NCBI RefSeq assembly: GCF_016735615.1
Contig: NZ_JAERSF010000004.1
Coordinates: 124,001-188,000 of the forward strand
Reading direction: 5' to 3'
Length of the DNA stretch: 64,000 nucleotides
Origin: Flavobacterium tagetis
GTDB taxonomy: Bacteria > Bacteroidota > Bacteroidia > Flavobacteriales > Flavobacteriaceae
Shown: positions 25,162 to 34,253 of the stretch, piece by piece
How the letters are laid out: every line of letters begins with the position of its first letter
How positions within the stretch are numbered: the first letter of the stretch is position 1
Notes under the pieces: generated by a model
Told to the model about the DNA's origin: nothing
Database searches by the model: none
The model's input: the letters and a program-made list of their open reading frames with translations, nothing else
Position numbers and translations under genes: made by a program

Positions 25162-26294
25162 AAATCCTTTTAGTTTCAATGCCGTCAATTCATGTAATTA
25201 GGTGGATAGAAAATCTCAAAGACACAAATTTTGATCTATATTGGTTTGATGTTTTGGACAGAGGAAAATTAAAAACGCTTGATTCCGTTACTCAATTTAC
25301 AGGTTGGAAAAAAAGGAAAAAGGCATATATAAAAGGAGAGTATTTTCTAAGTAAAAAACTTCCTAATTTGCACGAAAAAATTCTTCCACTTCTTGAAGTA
25401 ACAACAAATGATGCTTTAAAAAAAATAATTGAAGATATTCAACCAGATATTGTTCATAGCTTCGAAATGCAGAGTTGCTCGTATCCTATTTTGAAAATAA
25501 TGAGAAAGTTTCCAAAATTGAAATGGCTATATTCGTGCTGGGGCAATGATCTTTTTTATTATATGAATTTTAATGATCATAATTCGAAAATAAAAAATGT
25601 ATTAAAAAGGGTTGATTATTTGCATACAGATTGTAAAAGAGATTTCAATTTGGCAAGTAAATTAAACTTTTCAGGAAAATATTTAGGTGTAATACCAGGC
25701 GGTACTGGATACAAAATAAAAGAATTAGAGCCTTTTAGATTACCAATTCAAGCTAGGAAAATCATTTTGGTTAAAGGTTATGAACATATTTTTGGGCGAG
25801 GTATAAATATTGTTAAAGCACTTCATTCGTTAATATCTGAAATAAATGATTATGAGGTTGTCATTTTTGGAGCACACCATAGTGTTATAGATTACATTAA
25901 GACCTATCAACTGGGCTTTAGGGCCTATGATAGGCATGAATTGCCTCACGATGAGTTAATTAAATTAATGGGAAAATCTTTAATTTACATTGGGAATAAC
26001 ATATCAGATGGAATGCCTAATACTTTATTGGAAGCTATTGTTATGGGAGCTTTTCCAATACAATCAAATCCAGGCGGGGTCACAGAAGAAATAATTTGTA
26101 ATAATGAAAACGGACTTTTAATTCAAAGTCCAGAATCGATCGAAGAAATCAAAGAGAATATTTTAAAAGCAATTTCAGATATAAATTTACTGGAAGAGGC
26201 ATCATTAAAAAATCAAAAAATAGCTAGCGAAAGATTGGAGTATTCCAACAACAAACAGAAAGTGATTGAAATGTATAAAACTATTATGAAATGA
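25158..26294 (+). CDS. GT4 family glycosyltransferase
   Basis: This 378-residue GT-B protein has an N-terminal half that includes DIVHSFEMQSCSYP and WLYSCWGNDLFYY. The C-terminal donor site is IGNNISDGMPNTLLEAIVMGAFP followed by SNPGGVTEEI, as in retaining family-4 transferases. The ATGA junctions at both ends place it in a tightly coupled run up to 29183. The expected role is addition of one sugar on the cytoplasmic side. Sugar specificity is unknown. Confidence 0.8.
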   Translation: MKILLVSMPSIHVIRWIENLKDTNFDLYWFDVLDRGKLKTLDSVTQFTGWKKRKKAYIKGEYFLSKKLPNLHEKILPLLEVTTNDALKKIIEDIQPDIVHSFEMQSCSYPILKIMRKFPKLKWLYSCWGNDLFYYMNFNDHNSKIKNVLKRVDYLHTDCKRDFNLASKLNFSGKYLGVIPGGTGYKIKELEPFRLPIQARKIILVKGYEHIFGRGINIVKALHSLISEINDYEVVIFGAHHSVIDYIKTYQLGFRAYDRHELPHDELIKLMGKSLIYIGNNISDGMPNTLLEAIVMGAFPIQSNPGGVTEEIICNNENGLLIQSPESIEEIKENILKAISDINLLEEASLKNQKIASERLEYSNNKQKVIEMYKTIMK

Positions 26295-27313
26295 GGTTAG
26301 GTTTTAATCCAAACAAAGATCAGGAAACGGCTAGTTTGACATATTCTCATCAAATTATTATTCCTGTTTATATTCCTAACCAAAATGATTATTTTAAAAA
26401 TGGTTTGGTGATTCTTAAACTATGCTTAGAGTCATTATTTCTTACCATTCATAAAAAAACTTTTATAACTGTTGTCAATAATGGAAGTTGTGACGAGGTG
26501 AAGAATTACTTGCAGGAATTGTATTTAGAGAAAAAGATTCATGAAGTTTTAGAAACAATAAACATTGGAAAATTAAATGCGATTTTAAAAGGCATAGTTG
26601 GGCATAATTTCCCGTTAATTACAATTGCAGATTCAGATGTTTTATTCCTGAATGGCTGGCAAAAAGCCACGTATTCTATTTTTGAAAATTTTCCTAAAGC
26701 TGGAGTAGTTTGTCCTACGCCATCATCTCGCTCATTAAGAACTTATACTTCAAATATTTATTGGGATAATTTTTTTTCAAAAAAACTGGCTTTTTCAAAC
26801 GTTAAAAATCCTTCGGCTTTAAAAAACTTTGCTGTTAGTATTGGAAATCCTGAATTTTACAATAAAAATCATTTAGAAAAATATTTTACAATTTCGAGTA
26901 ACAACAAAAAAGCTGTGATTGGAGCAGGGCATTTTGTAGGGACTTACAGAGGAGAAATTTTTAATAGCTTGGAAGCAAAATATTCTAATTATAAATTAGG
27001 AGGAGATAGTGAAAGCAATATTTTAGATATACCGGTAGTAAAAGAAGGCTTTTGGCGTTTATCTTCAGAAGATAATTATGCTTATCATATGGGCAATGTT
27101 GTAGAGCAATGGATGTATGATGAAGTTTCTAAATTAGAAAAAGTTGACAAAGAAATTGATTTTAAACTCAAGCCGATAGGATCTAGTCCAAAATGGCTAT
27201 ACATTATTAAAAGTAAAGCTTTTGGTAAATTTATTTTAAATAAAAAAATAATGAAGTATTTCTTAATCTTCAAAGGATTACCTTCTAAAGATGCTGAAAA
27301 TTACCTGATATGA
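26291..27313 (+). CDS. GT-A (GT2-like) glycosyltransferase
   Basis: This 340-residue protein has a GT-A-like beginning (HQIIIPVYIPNQNDYF), VVNNGSCDEV, NIGKLNAIL and an A113-D-S-D116 metal site. The later GGDSESNILDIPV and YAYHMGN segments may hold the base and a metal-binding His. It fits the GT2 superfamily but is not close to the standard members. It starts within the ATGA overlap of the GT4 gene and ends in another one, so it is co-translated with both neighbours. Confidence 0.65.
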   Translation: MRLGFNPNKDQETASLTYSHQIIIPVYIPNQNDYFKNGLVILKLCLESLFLTIHKKTFITVVNNGSCDEVKNYLQELYLEKKIHEVLETINIGKLNAILKGIVGHNFPLITIADSDVLFLNGWQKATYSIFENFPKAGVVCPTPSSRSLRTYTSNIYWDNFFSKKLAFSNVKNPSALKNFAVSIGNPEFYNKNHLEKYFTISSNNKKAVIGAGHFVGTYRGEIFNSLEAKYSNYKLGGDSESNILDIPVVKEGFWRLSSEDNYAYHMGNVVEQWMYDEVSKLEKVDKEIDFKLKPIGSSPKWLYIIKSKAFGKFILNKKIMKYFLIFKGLPSKDAENYLI

Positions 27314-28110
27314 TTGATAAAACAAAAATTGCTATTCTTACTACTGTTGCAAATTTTGAATTGTATAAAAAAACGGCAACAATTTTTCCAGAAAACATCG
27401 ATAAGATAGCTATTGATGGTACTACTGGATTATATGGTCTAAACAGTATTGATTTTATGTTTCAAAAACTTAAAAATAAAAAATACGAATGGATCATAAT
27501 GGCAGATGAAGATGTGTTTTTTTACGATTCTAATCTTATTTTTGATTTAATTGACCATATGGACAAAAATGATTATCAGATATGCGGGGTTAGAGATGGA
27601 GGGCTAATCAAACATAGATTTCATAATCCTGAAGCAATAAATACTTTTTTTTCCATACTAAATTTTAAGAAATTGGCTGAAAATTATAATTTTCAGTTAG
27701 TTAAAACATATCAAAAATTTATTCCTGAAATTTATACTAATAAGGATTATTCTTTTTTAAAATATAATTACGATATACAAAGTCTGAAAGAACCATATTA
27801 TTGTTTTTATTTCTGGGCTATTCTAAATGATTTTAAAATTCTTTATCTCGATACTATAAACCCAGTTAACGACGATCAGACTGGAAACATAATTCTTGAT
27901 TTAAATGGGAACAAAATTGCCTTTCATAGTTGGTATGCTCGAGCGTATAAAGTTTATGAGGATCAAACGATAAGAATTGATGCTTTTTTAAATGAATTTC
28001 AAATTCAAGCAGCATATCTAAACATGAAAAATGTGATTGTTTTTAAGAAAAGATTTTTCAATTTGAAGAAGAGGCTTAAGGGAATTATCAAAAAAAGTAT
28101 CAAAAAATGA
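27310..28110 (+). CDS. Unassigned GT-A-like protein
   Basis: I do not recognise this 266-residue family. Its start (IAILTTVANFELYKKTATIF) and the strand followed by D66-E-D68 (IIMADEDVFFYD) resemble the donor- and metal-binding part of GT-A enzymes. H206 in IAFHSWYAR may be the metal-binding His. The C-terminus is strongly basic, which would fit membrane contact. ATGA overlaps on both sides join it to two other glycosyltransferase-like genes. A sugar-transfer role is therefore likely but unproven. Confidence 0.5.
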   Translation: MIDKTKIAILTTVANFELYKKTATIFPENIDKIAIDGTTGLYGLNSIDFMFQKLKNKKYEWIIMADEDVFFYDSNLIFDLIDHMDKNDYQICGVRDGGLIKHRFHNPEAINTFFSILNFKKLAENYNFQLVKTYQKFIPEIYTNKDYSFLKYNYDIQSLKEPYYCFYFWAILNDFKILYLDTINPVNDDQTGNIILDLNGNKIAFHSWYARAYKVYEDQTIRIDAFLNEFQIQAAYLNMKNVIVFKKRFFNLKKRLKGIIKKSIKK

Positions 28111-29183
28111 TAACCATAATTTTTCCTTATCGAGATAGAGACCTTATTAGAATTGAAAAATCATTGGATTCTTTGAGAAATCAAACAAATCAAAATTTTA
28201 AGGTATTGTTTGTTGATTACGGATCTAAAATTCAATTTTCAAATCAGGTTCGTAGTTTAGTTGATTCCTATAGTTTTGCAGAATACTTTTATAGTTACAA
28301 CAATAAGCAGCCTTGGTCTCGTTCTAAAGCAATAAATGTAGGTTTGAAATTAACTGAGACTCCTTTTGTTTATATTGCTGACATCGATCTTATTTTTAGA
28401 AATGATTTTGTAGATATTCTTTTCAAATTGCAGGATCCTAAAAAAGCTTATTATTTTAAAGTAGGTTTTTTAAGTAAAGAGGAAACAGCCCTTACAAAGG
28501 ATTTTTTAGATTACCAAATTTCGTTTTCTAGTGAGGCTAGTGCCCAAGGATTATCACTGTTTCCTATGAAAGAGATAAATGATGTTCAAGCCTTTGATGA
28601 ATTTTTACATTTTTGGGGAGCAGAAGACAATGACCTTCATTGCAGATTAACAAGAGCTGGAGTCGAAAGTATTTTTTATGACAAGGAAATCACGCTTTTA
28701 CATCAATGGCATGAAAGTTATCGGAAAAGCGAAAGAAATACTTTAACGAAAGAACTTCAATTGAAAGGAGTTGTCAAATTAAATCAACAGCATTTAATCA
28801 ACAACCTAAAGAATGAGGTTATTAAAGTTAATAGCAAAAATTGGGGGATGCCAATTTCTGAAAAAGACTATTATGAATTAGAAAACTATGACTCTTCGAT
28901 AATTCTGACTAATAAAATAGAAGTAGTTAATCATTTTTTATTTGTAGAATTACCTAGATATGAAAAAAGAATCTTGTCAATTCAATTTGTAGAAGACTCT
29001 TTTCAAAGCACCTTAAAATATAGGGTAAAAAAAATATTAGGGAAAACGGTGCCTAAATACTACTCTTTGAAAGAAATTAATGATTTGTTGCTGCTTCATA
29101 TTATTTCCTTTTATCACATTTTTCCTTATTCTTATGAAATAAGCAGTGATTTAAAAAGCATTAATTTTAAAATAAAAAAATAA
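28107..29183 (+). CDS. GT2 glycosyltransferase with galactosyltransferase-type C-terminal motif
   Basis: This 358-residue protein has IIFPYRDRDLIRIEKSLDSL, A91-D-I-D94 as the metal site, and FWGAEDNDLHCRL (about 169-181). The last motif resembles the W-G-x-E-D-x-D motif of chondroitin synthase-like and beta-1,4-galactosyltransferase-like GT-A domains (Glyco_transf_7C). It probably adds a hexose or HexNAc. It ends a run of four genes joined by ATGA overlaps. A 29-base gap follows. Confidence 0.7.
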   Translation: MITIIFPYRDRDLIRIEKSLDSLRNQTNQNFKVLFVDYGSKIQFSNQVRSLVDSYSFAEYFYSYNNKQPWSRSKAINVGLKLTETPFVYIADIDLIFRNDFVDILFKLQDPKKAYYFKVGFLSKEETALTKDFLDYQISFSSEASAQGLSLFPMKEINDVQAFDEFLHFWGAEDNDLHCRLTRAGVESIFYDKEITLLHQWHESYRKSERNTLTKELQLKGVVKLNQQHLINNLKNEVIKVNSKNWGMPISEKDYYELENYDSSIILTNKIEVVNHFLFVELPRYEKRILSIQFVEDSFQSTLKYRVKKILGKTVPKYYSLKEINDLLLLHIISFYHIFPYSYEISSDLKSINFKIKK

Positions 29184-29212
29184 ATATTTATTGTTTACTC
29201 AAATCTCACCAA

Positions 29213-30307
29213 ATGTCTAAAGTTATTCTAATCTCGCAAATACCTTTACCGTATTCAGGTATAGGAAGTTGGACGACACTATATCATAACTATTTGAGTG
29301 ATGATCATAGGGTAGATTATATAATTTGTGGAAAGCCAGAGGAGACTTATCCACAAATAAAATATGGAATTGTTAAAGATACTAATTGGTTAAAATTTCA
29401 AAAGAGAGTTTTAAAAAATAAGTATATCAGTTATTTTAATGAGCTTGAAAAGATTCTCGAGAAAGACGAGAAATTTATAATTCAAATTATTGATAATTTC
29501 GGAATTGTTAAACCATTAATTGAGTTTTTAGACAAACAAAAGAAAAGAAAGAAGTGCTACCTTCAGTTTTTTTACCATGGTTTTCCACCTTTTCATGAAA
29601 ATTTTTATGGCAGATGGTTTTTTGAGGGCATCGATGAAATGGTTTTATTAACAAATGACTCCTACAAAGCGCATAAAGACTATTACACTGTTTTGCCTAC
29701 AAAATTTTCAGTTTTACACAATGGAATAGATACTTCTAAGTTTCATAAAGTAGATTTGAAAGAAAAGCAAAGTTTAAGAAAACAGTTAGGCATTACAAAT
29801 AAAAAAATATTTATCTGGTGTTCTCAGGATCGTCCTAAAAAAGGATTAGATTTTATTTTAGATGTTTGGAAAAGAATTAATGCTATCCAGAATGACACCA
29901 TTCTTTTAGTAATTGGTGCAAATCGAGATATAAAAATAGAAGGAGTTTCTTTTTTAGGAAGATTACCCAATAATGATTTGCCAAAGTATTATCAAATGGC
30001 AGATTGTTATTTGTTTCCAACACTTTGGCATGAAGGTTTTGGATTGAGTTTAATTGAAGCTTTACATTGCGGCTGCTATTGCATTGCTTCTGCAAATGGA
30101 GGAGTTCCTGAAGTTTTACAGTATGGGAAACTAGGCAAACTGATTGAAAATCCCAATTTTATTGAAGATTGGGTACAGGCTATCGAATTGTTTCTGGAAG
30201 AAAAGGGAACTCATAATATTTCAATTCCTGAAAATTTATACTCCACAAAAAGTTGGAATCAAGGAATGAATACAATTATTGAAAACGCAAAATTGAATTT
30301 TAGCTAA
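29213..30307 (+). CDS. GT4 family glycosyltransferase
   Basis: This 364-residue GT-B protein has YSGIGSWTTLYHNYL in the acceptor half, VLHNGIDTSKFH in the linker, and the donor-site motif FPTLWHEGFGLSLIEALHCG (E-x7-E) followed by SANGGVPEVL. It is a retaining transferase using a nucleotide sugar. It overlaps neuA in a TAATG junction, so it may be made together with the sialic-acid enzymes. It is not itself a known sialyltransferase type. Confidence 0.85.
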   Translation: MSKVILISQIPLPYSGIGSWTTLYHNYLSDDHRVDYIICGKPEETYPQIKYGIVKDTNWLKFQKRVLKNKYISYFNELEKILEKDEKFIIQIIDNFGIVKPLIEFLDKQKKRKKCYLQFFYHGFPPFHENFYGRWFFEGIDEMVLLTNDSYKAHKDYYTVLPTKFSVLHNGIDTSKFHKVDLKEKQSLRKQLGITNKKIFIWCSQDRPKKGLDFILDVWKRINAIQNDTILLVIGANRDIKIEGVSFLGRLPNNDLPKYYQMADCYLFPTLWHEGFGLSLIEALHCGCYCIASANGGVPEVLQYGKLGKLIENPNFIEDWVQAIELFLEEKGTHNISIPENLYSTKSWNQGMNTIIENAKLNFS

Positions 30308-30978
30308 TGAAAACTATTGCAATAATTCCTGCGAGAGGAGGCTCTAAACGATTGCCAGAAAAAAACACCAAATTACTTGGTGAAATTCCTCTTTTGGCTC
30401 ATTCAATTTTGTATGCAAAACAAAATAACGCAATAATTGATGAAATTTATGTTTCGACAAACGATGATAAAATCAAGAAAATTGCATTAGAATATGGTGC
30501 AAAAGTAATCGATCGCCCAGAATCATTATCAGGAGATTTGGAACCAACAGTGACAGCATTAAAACATGTGTTAGAATCAATAGAGTATGATGTCGAAAAT
30601 GTAATTTTATTGCAACCTACAAATCCGTTGCGTCCAGAAAACTTACTTAAAGATGGGTTTGATTTTTATTTAAAAGGAAATCATGATAGCTTATTTACAG
30701 TTTCTCGAAATCATCAGAAATTTGGAAAAATAACCGATGGTAAGTTCGTGCCATTTAATTATGAAATAGGACAAAGAAGCCAAGAGCTTGAACCTCTTTT
30801 CTTTGAAAATGGTTTACTTTATATTACAAAATCTGAAAAAATTTTAAGTGATGTAATTATATCAAAAGATGCTTGCCCATTTGAGATAAATCATATTTTT
30901 GCGAGTCTTGATATTGATACGCAAGAAGATTTTGATTATGCACAATATTTATATTTATTAAATGACAAAAAACAATAA
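30307..30978 (+). CDS. neuA: N-acylneuraminate cytidylyltransferase (CMP-sialic acid synthetase)
   Basis: This 223-residue protein has I7-P-A-R-G-G-S-K-R-L-P-E-K-N near the N-terminus, the STNDDKI segment, RPESLSGD and LLQPTNPLRPENL, all typical of NeuA/KdsB-like CMP-sugar synthetases. It activates a nonulosonic acid with CTP. The neuB and neuC genes nearby indicate N-acetylneuraminic acid as substrate. CMP-legionaminate or CMP-pseudaminate synthetases are related and cannot be excluded by sequence alone. It overlaps the next gene by 17 bases. Confidence 0.88.
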   Translation: MKTIAIIPARGGSKRLPEKNTKLLGEIPLLAHSILYAKQNNAIIDEIYVSTNDDKIKKIALEYGAKVIDRPESLSGDLEPTVTALKHVLESIEYDVENVILLQPTNPLRPENLLKDGFDFYLKGNHDSLFTVSRNHQKFGKITDGKFVPFNYEIGQRSQELEPLFFENGLLYITKSEKILSDVIISKDACPFEINHIFASLDIDTQEDFDYAQYLYLLNDKKQ

Positions 30979-32062
30979 TTTTTTTTCTAATTTGAATGGC
31001 GTTCGATTTATAGCCGCGGCTATGGTAATAATTAGCCATATAGAGTTAGGCAAGTCTTATTTCGGAATTGAAAATGAATTTAGTAATCTGAAACAATTAG
31101 GAGTCTTAGGAGTATCTTTGTTTTTTGTTTTGAGTGGGTTTTTAATAACTTTTTTACTTTTAGAAGAGAAAAATAAAAACGGTCAAGTCAATCTTAAGTT
31201 TTTTTATTTAAGAAGAATATTAAGAATTTGGCCTCTCTATTTTCTAATTGTGATTCTTTCTGTTTTTATACTGCCTCATATAGAGATGTTTAATATTCCT
31301 AATATGACTTTAAAGTTTGACTATAATTCAGAATTTATAAAAGTCATTGTTTTATTTCTTTTTTTTCTAACGAACATTCTAATTTCAATAAAATTGGTTC
31401 CTTTTGCGACTCAAACATGGTCAATTGGAACAGAAGAACAATTTTATCTAATATGGCCGTTAGTCATAAACAAGATAAAAAAATTGGAGAAGTTGTTTAT
31501 TGTGATAATTGTACTTTATAATATTCTCCTTATTTTATTAAAAAGCAATATTCTTCCAGAGATCAAATATTCAAATATATTTCAAGCCTACATTAGGTTA
31601 ATTCAGTTAGATTCACTTGCTTTTGGAGCACTAGGGGCATGTTTTCTTTATAAAAGAAGTAATATTCTCTCTAAAATAGTAAATAATTTTTCTTTTTATA
31701 TATCACTTATTACTTTAATTTTTGTAGTTGTATTTCATTCAGATGTCATATATTTTAAATCTTCATTTGTTGCAATTTGCTTTATCGTTATTATATTAAA
31801 TTTGGTTCATAATAAAACACTTCATAATATACTTGAAAATAAATTCTTTTTCAAGATGGGAGAAATTTCATATGGTTTATACATGTATCATCAAATGGTA
31901 ATTGCATTTTGCATTAATTTTTTACTAAAGTATAGTAGTTTTAATAATACTGTCTTGTACATTTTTACATTTGTAGTAACTATCCTAATTTCAATTGCAT
32001 CATACAAATTCTTAGAAAAACCTTTCATCTTAAAGAAAGATAAATACTCATTTAGAAATTAA
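30962..32062 (+). CDS. Acyltransferase family 3 (OafA/YrhL-like) membrane O-acyltransferase
   Basis: This 366-residue protein has about ten membrane segments. The N-terminal NGVRFIAAAMVIISH segment with the catalytic His, the RRILRIWPLYF segment and TWSIGTEEQFYLIWP are hallmarks of Acyl_transf_3 (PF01757). It moves acyl groups from the cytoplasm to sugars on the periplasmic side. It lies inside the neuA-neuB-neuC cassette, so O-acetylation of sialic acid or of the sialylated unit is a reasonable guess. Confidence 0.85.
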   Translation: MTKNNNFFSNLNGVRFIAAAMVIISHIELGKSYFGIENEFSNLKQLGVLGVSLFFVLSGFLITFLLLEEKNKNGQVNLKFFYLRRILRIWPLYFLIVILSVFILPHIEMFNIPNMTLKFDYNSEFIKVIVLFLFFLTNILISIKLVPFATQTWSIGTEEQFYLIWPLVINKIKKLEKLFIVIIVLYNILLILLKSNILPEIKYSNIFQAYIRLIQLDSLAFGALGACFLYKRSNILSKIVNNFSFYISLITLIFVVVFHSDVIYFKSSFVAICFIVIILNLVHNKTLHNILENKFFFKMGEISYGLYMYHQMVIAFCINFLLKYSSFNNTVLYIFTFVVTILISIASYKFLEKPFILKKDKYSFRN

Positions 32063-32086
32063 ACAGTTAATAGAATTTAAGACATA

Positions 32087-33127
32087 ATGAATCCATACAT
32101 AGAAATAGCAGGCCGCAAAATTGGCCTAGATTACCCACCATTAGTGATTGCTGAAATAGGAATTAATCACGAAGGATCTCTTCAGGTTGCAAAAGAAATG
32201 GTTGATGCAGCTCAGAGAGCTGGGGTAGAAGTTGTAAAACATCAAACGCATATCGTTGAAGACGAAATGACCGGTGCTGCAAAAAAAGTTATTCCAGGAA
32301 ATGCAGATGTTTCGATATATGAAATTATGGAACGTTGTTCACTTAATGAAGAAGAGGAGTTGGAACTTAAAAATTATGTAGAAAGCAAAGGCATGATTTT
32401 TATTTCGACACCATTCTCACGTGCGGCAGCAGAAAGATTAAAGAAGTTTAATATTCCAGCCTATAAAATAGGATCCGGAGAATGCAATAACTATCCTCTA
32501 TTAGAACATATTGCTTCTTTTGGAAAACCAGTAATTGTAAGTACTGGAATGAATACAATTGAAAGCATTCGAAAAGCAGTAGCTATATTTGATAAACATA
32601 ATGTTCCTGTTGCTTTATTGCATACTACAAATTTATATCCAACACCAATTCATTTGGTTCGTTTTGGAGCTATGATAGAATTGAATCAAGCTTTTCCAAA
32701 TAAAGTTTTCGGTTTAAGCGATCATACACTGAATAACAATGCTTGCTTAGGCGCGGTAGCTTTAGGCGCAAGTATTTTAGAGAGACATTTCACAGATCAC
32801 ATGCAACGTACTGGACCAGATATTGTTTGCAGTATGGATGAGAATACTTGTCGTGAACTAATTGTTTCAAGTGCAGAAATTGCTCGAATGCGTGGTGGCT
32901 CAAAAAAACCTGCTGATGAAGAACAAGTAACTATTGATTTTGCTTTTGCAACAGTTTGCTCAATTACTTCAATTAAAAAAGGAGAATTTTATACTAAAGA
33001 AAATATTTGGGTTAAAAGACCTGGAACAGGAAAAATTTTAGCAGAAAGTTTTAATGATATAATTGGTAAAACAGCAACAAGAGACATTGAGAATGATGAG
33101 CAATTAACCTGGGAGGATATTCTGTAA
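32087..33127 (+). CDS. neuB: N-acetylneuraminate synthase
   Basis: This 346-residue protein has a TIM-barrel domain with IAEIGINHEGS, KHQTHIVEDEM, KIGSGECNNYPL, the metal-binding H213 (GLSDHT) and H234 (ERHFTDH), and a C-terminal SAF/antifreeze-like domain (about 285-346). The barrel segments follow the Campylobacter NeuB1 type, which condenses ManNAc with PEP to give Neu5Ac, rather than the LegI or PseI types. It lies five bases before neuC. The assignment to sialic acid is from remembered family patterns. Confidence 0.9.
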   Translation: MNPYIEIAGRKIGLDYPPLVIAEIGINHEGSLQVAKEMVDAAQRAGVEVVKHQTHIVEDEMTGAAKKVIPGNADVSIYEIMERCSLNEEEELELKNYVESKGMIFISTPFSRAAAERLKKFNIPAYKIGSGECNNYPLLEHIASFGKPVIVSTGMNTIESIRKAVAIFDKHNVPVALLHTTNLYPTPIHLVRFGAMIELNQAFPNKVFGLSDHTLNNNACLGAVALGASILERHFTDHMQRTGPDIVCSMDENTCRELIVSSAEIARMRGGSKKPADEEQVTIDFAFATVCSITSIKKGEFYTKENIWVKRPGTGKILAESFNDIIGKTATRDIENDEQLTWEDIL

Positions 33128-33131
33128 ATAG

Positions 33132-34253
33132 ATGAAAAAAATCCTTTTTTTAACGGGTACACGAGCAGATTTCGGAAAAATAAAATCATTAATATCAATT
33201 CTTGAAAAACAAAAAGAATTTGAAGTTTTTGTTTTTGTAACAGGTATGCATTTGCAACAAGAATATGGATATACCTTGATAGAAATTGAACGTTGTAAAT
33301 TTAAAAATATCCACACTTTCGTGAATCATACTCATGAAACCACAATGGATCTTACTCTTGCAAAAACTATCGAAGGATTTTCTAGTTATTGTAATACTAT
33401 AAAACCAGATATGATTGTTGTTCACGGTGATCGTGTTGAAACTCTAGCAGGAGCAATTGTAGGTTCACTCAATAATATTCTTGTGGCACATATAGAAGGG
33501 GGAGAAGTATCAGGAACAGTAGATGAATTAATAAGACATAGTGTGAGTAAATTGAGTCACATTCATTTTGCATCAAATGCTGAAGCCGAAAAAAGATTGA
33601 TTCAAATGGGAGAAATTAAAGAATCTGTTTTTACGATTGGTTCTCCCGATATTGATATCATGTTTTCAGAACAGCTTCCAGATTTAGCAACCGTAAAAAA
33701 GTATTATAATATTTTATTCGAAGAATTTTCAATTGTAATGTTTCATCCTGTAACAACTGAAATTAATGCAATGAAACAGTATACAGAAAATTTTGTCGCT
33801 GCACTGCTACAAGACAATCATAATTATGTGGTCATTTATCCAAATAATGATTTAGGAAGCCATTTTATTTTAGATAGCTATGAGAAGTTAAAAAATAATG
33901 AACGATTTAAAATTTTTCCTTCACTTCGTTTTGAGTACTTTTTAACTCTTTTAAAAAATAGCAAATTCATTATTGGAAACAGTAGTGCAGGTATTCGCGA
34001 AGCGCCTTATTATGGCATTCCGATTATTAATATTGGCACTAGACAGCAAAATAGAGCAATACACGCTGATATAATAAATGTGGATTATTCGGAAAGCGAA
34101 ATCGAGGAGGCTCTTTCAATTATAGACTCTCATAAAGTACAAAAAACAGAAAATGATTTTGGACAAGGAAATAGTGCAGAATTATTTCTTAATTGCCTCC
34201 AGAAATCGGATATTTGGCAGCTCAATCACCAAAAACAATTTAGAGATAGTTAA
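33132..34253 (+). CDS. neuC: UDP-N-acetylglucosamine 2-epimerase, hydrolysing
   Basis: This 373-residue GT-B-fold enzyme has FLTGTRADFGKIKSL, VVHGDRVETLAGA, AHIEGGEVSGTVDE and FIIGNSSAGIREAPYYG, typical of NeuC and related WecB-like epimerases. It converts UDP-GlcNAc to ManNAc and UDP, giving the NeuB substrate. LegG enzymes are related but use a bacillosamine derivative. The NeuB1-type neighbour supports the sialic-acid route. The stop overlaps the next ATG (TAATG), coupling it to an unassigned GT-B-like gene. Confidence 0.9.
   Translation: MKKILFLTGTRADFGKIKSLISILEKQKEFEVFVFVTGMHLQQEYGYTLIEIERCKFKNIHTFVNHTHETTMDLTLAKTIEGFSSYCNTIKPDMIVVHGDRVETLAGAIVGSLNNILVAHIEGGEVSGTVDELIRHSVSKLSHIHFASNAEAEKRLIQMGEIKESVFTIGSPDIDIMFSEQLPDLATVKKYYNILFEEFSIVMFHPVTTEINAMKQYTENFVAALLQDNHNYVVIYPNNDLGSHFILDSYEKLKNNERFKIFPSLRFEYFLTLLKNSKFIIGNSSAGIREAPYYGIPIINIGTRQQNRAIHADIINVDYSESEIEEALSIIDSHKVQKTENDFGQGNSAELFLNCLQKSDIWQLNHQKQFRDS

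Noticed and set aside
32087..34253. Legionaminic- or pseudaminic-acid assignment for the neuB/neuC pair
   Set aside because: The NeuB segments fit the NeuB1 sialic-acid type better, and no LegH- or PseG-type gene is adjacent. It was kept only as an alternative.
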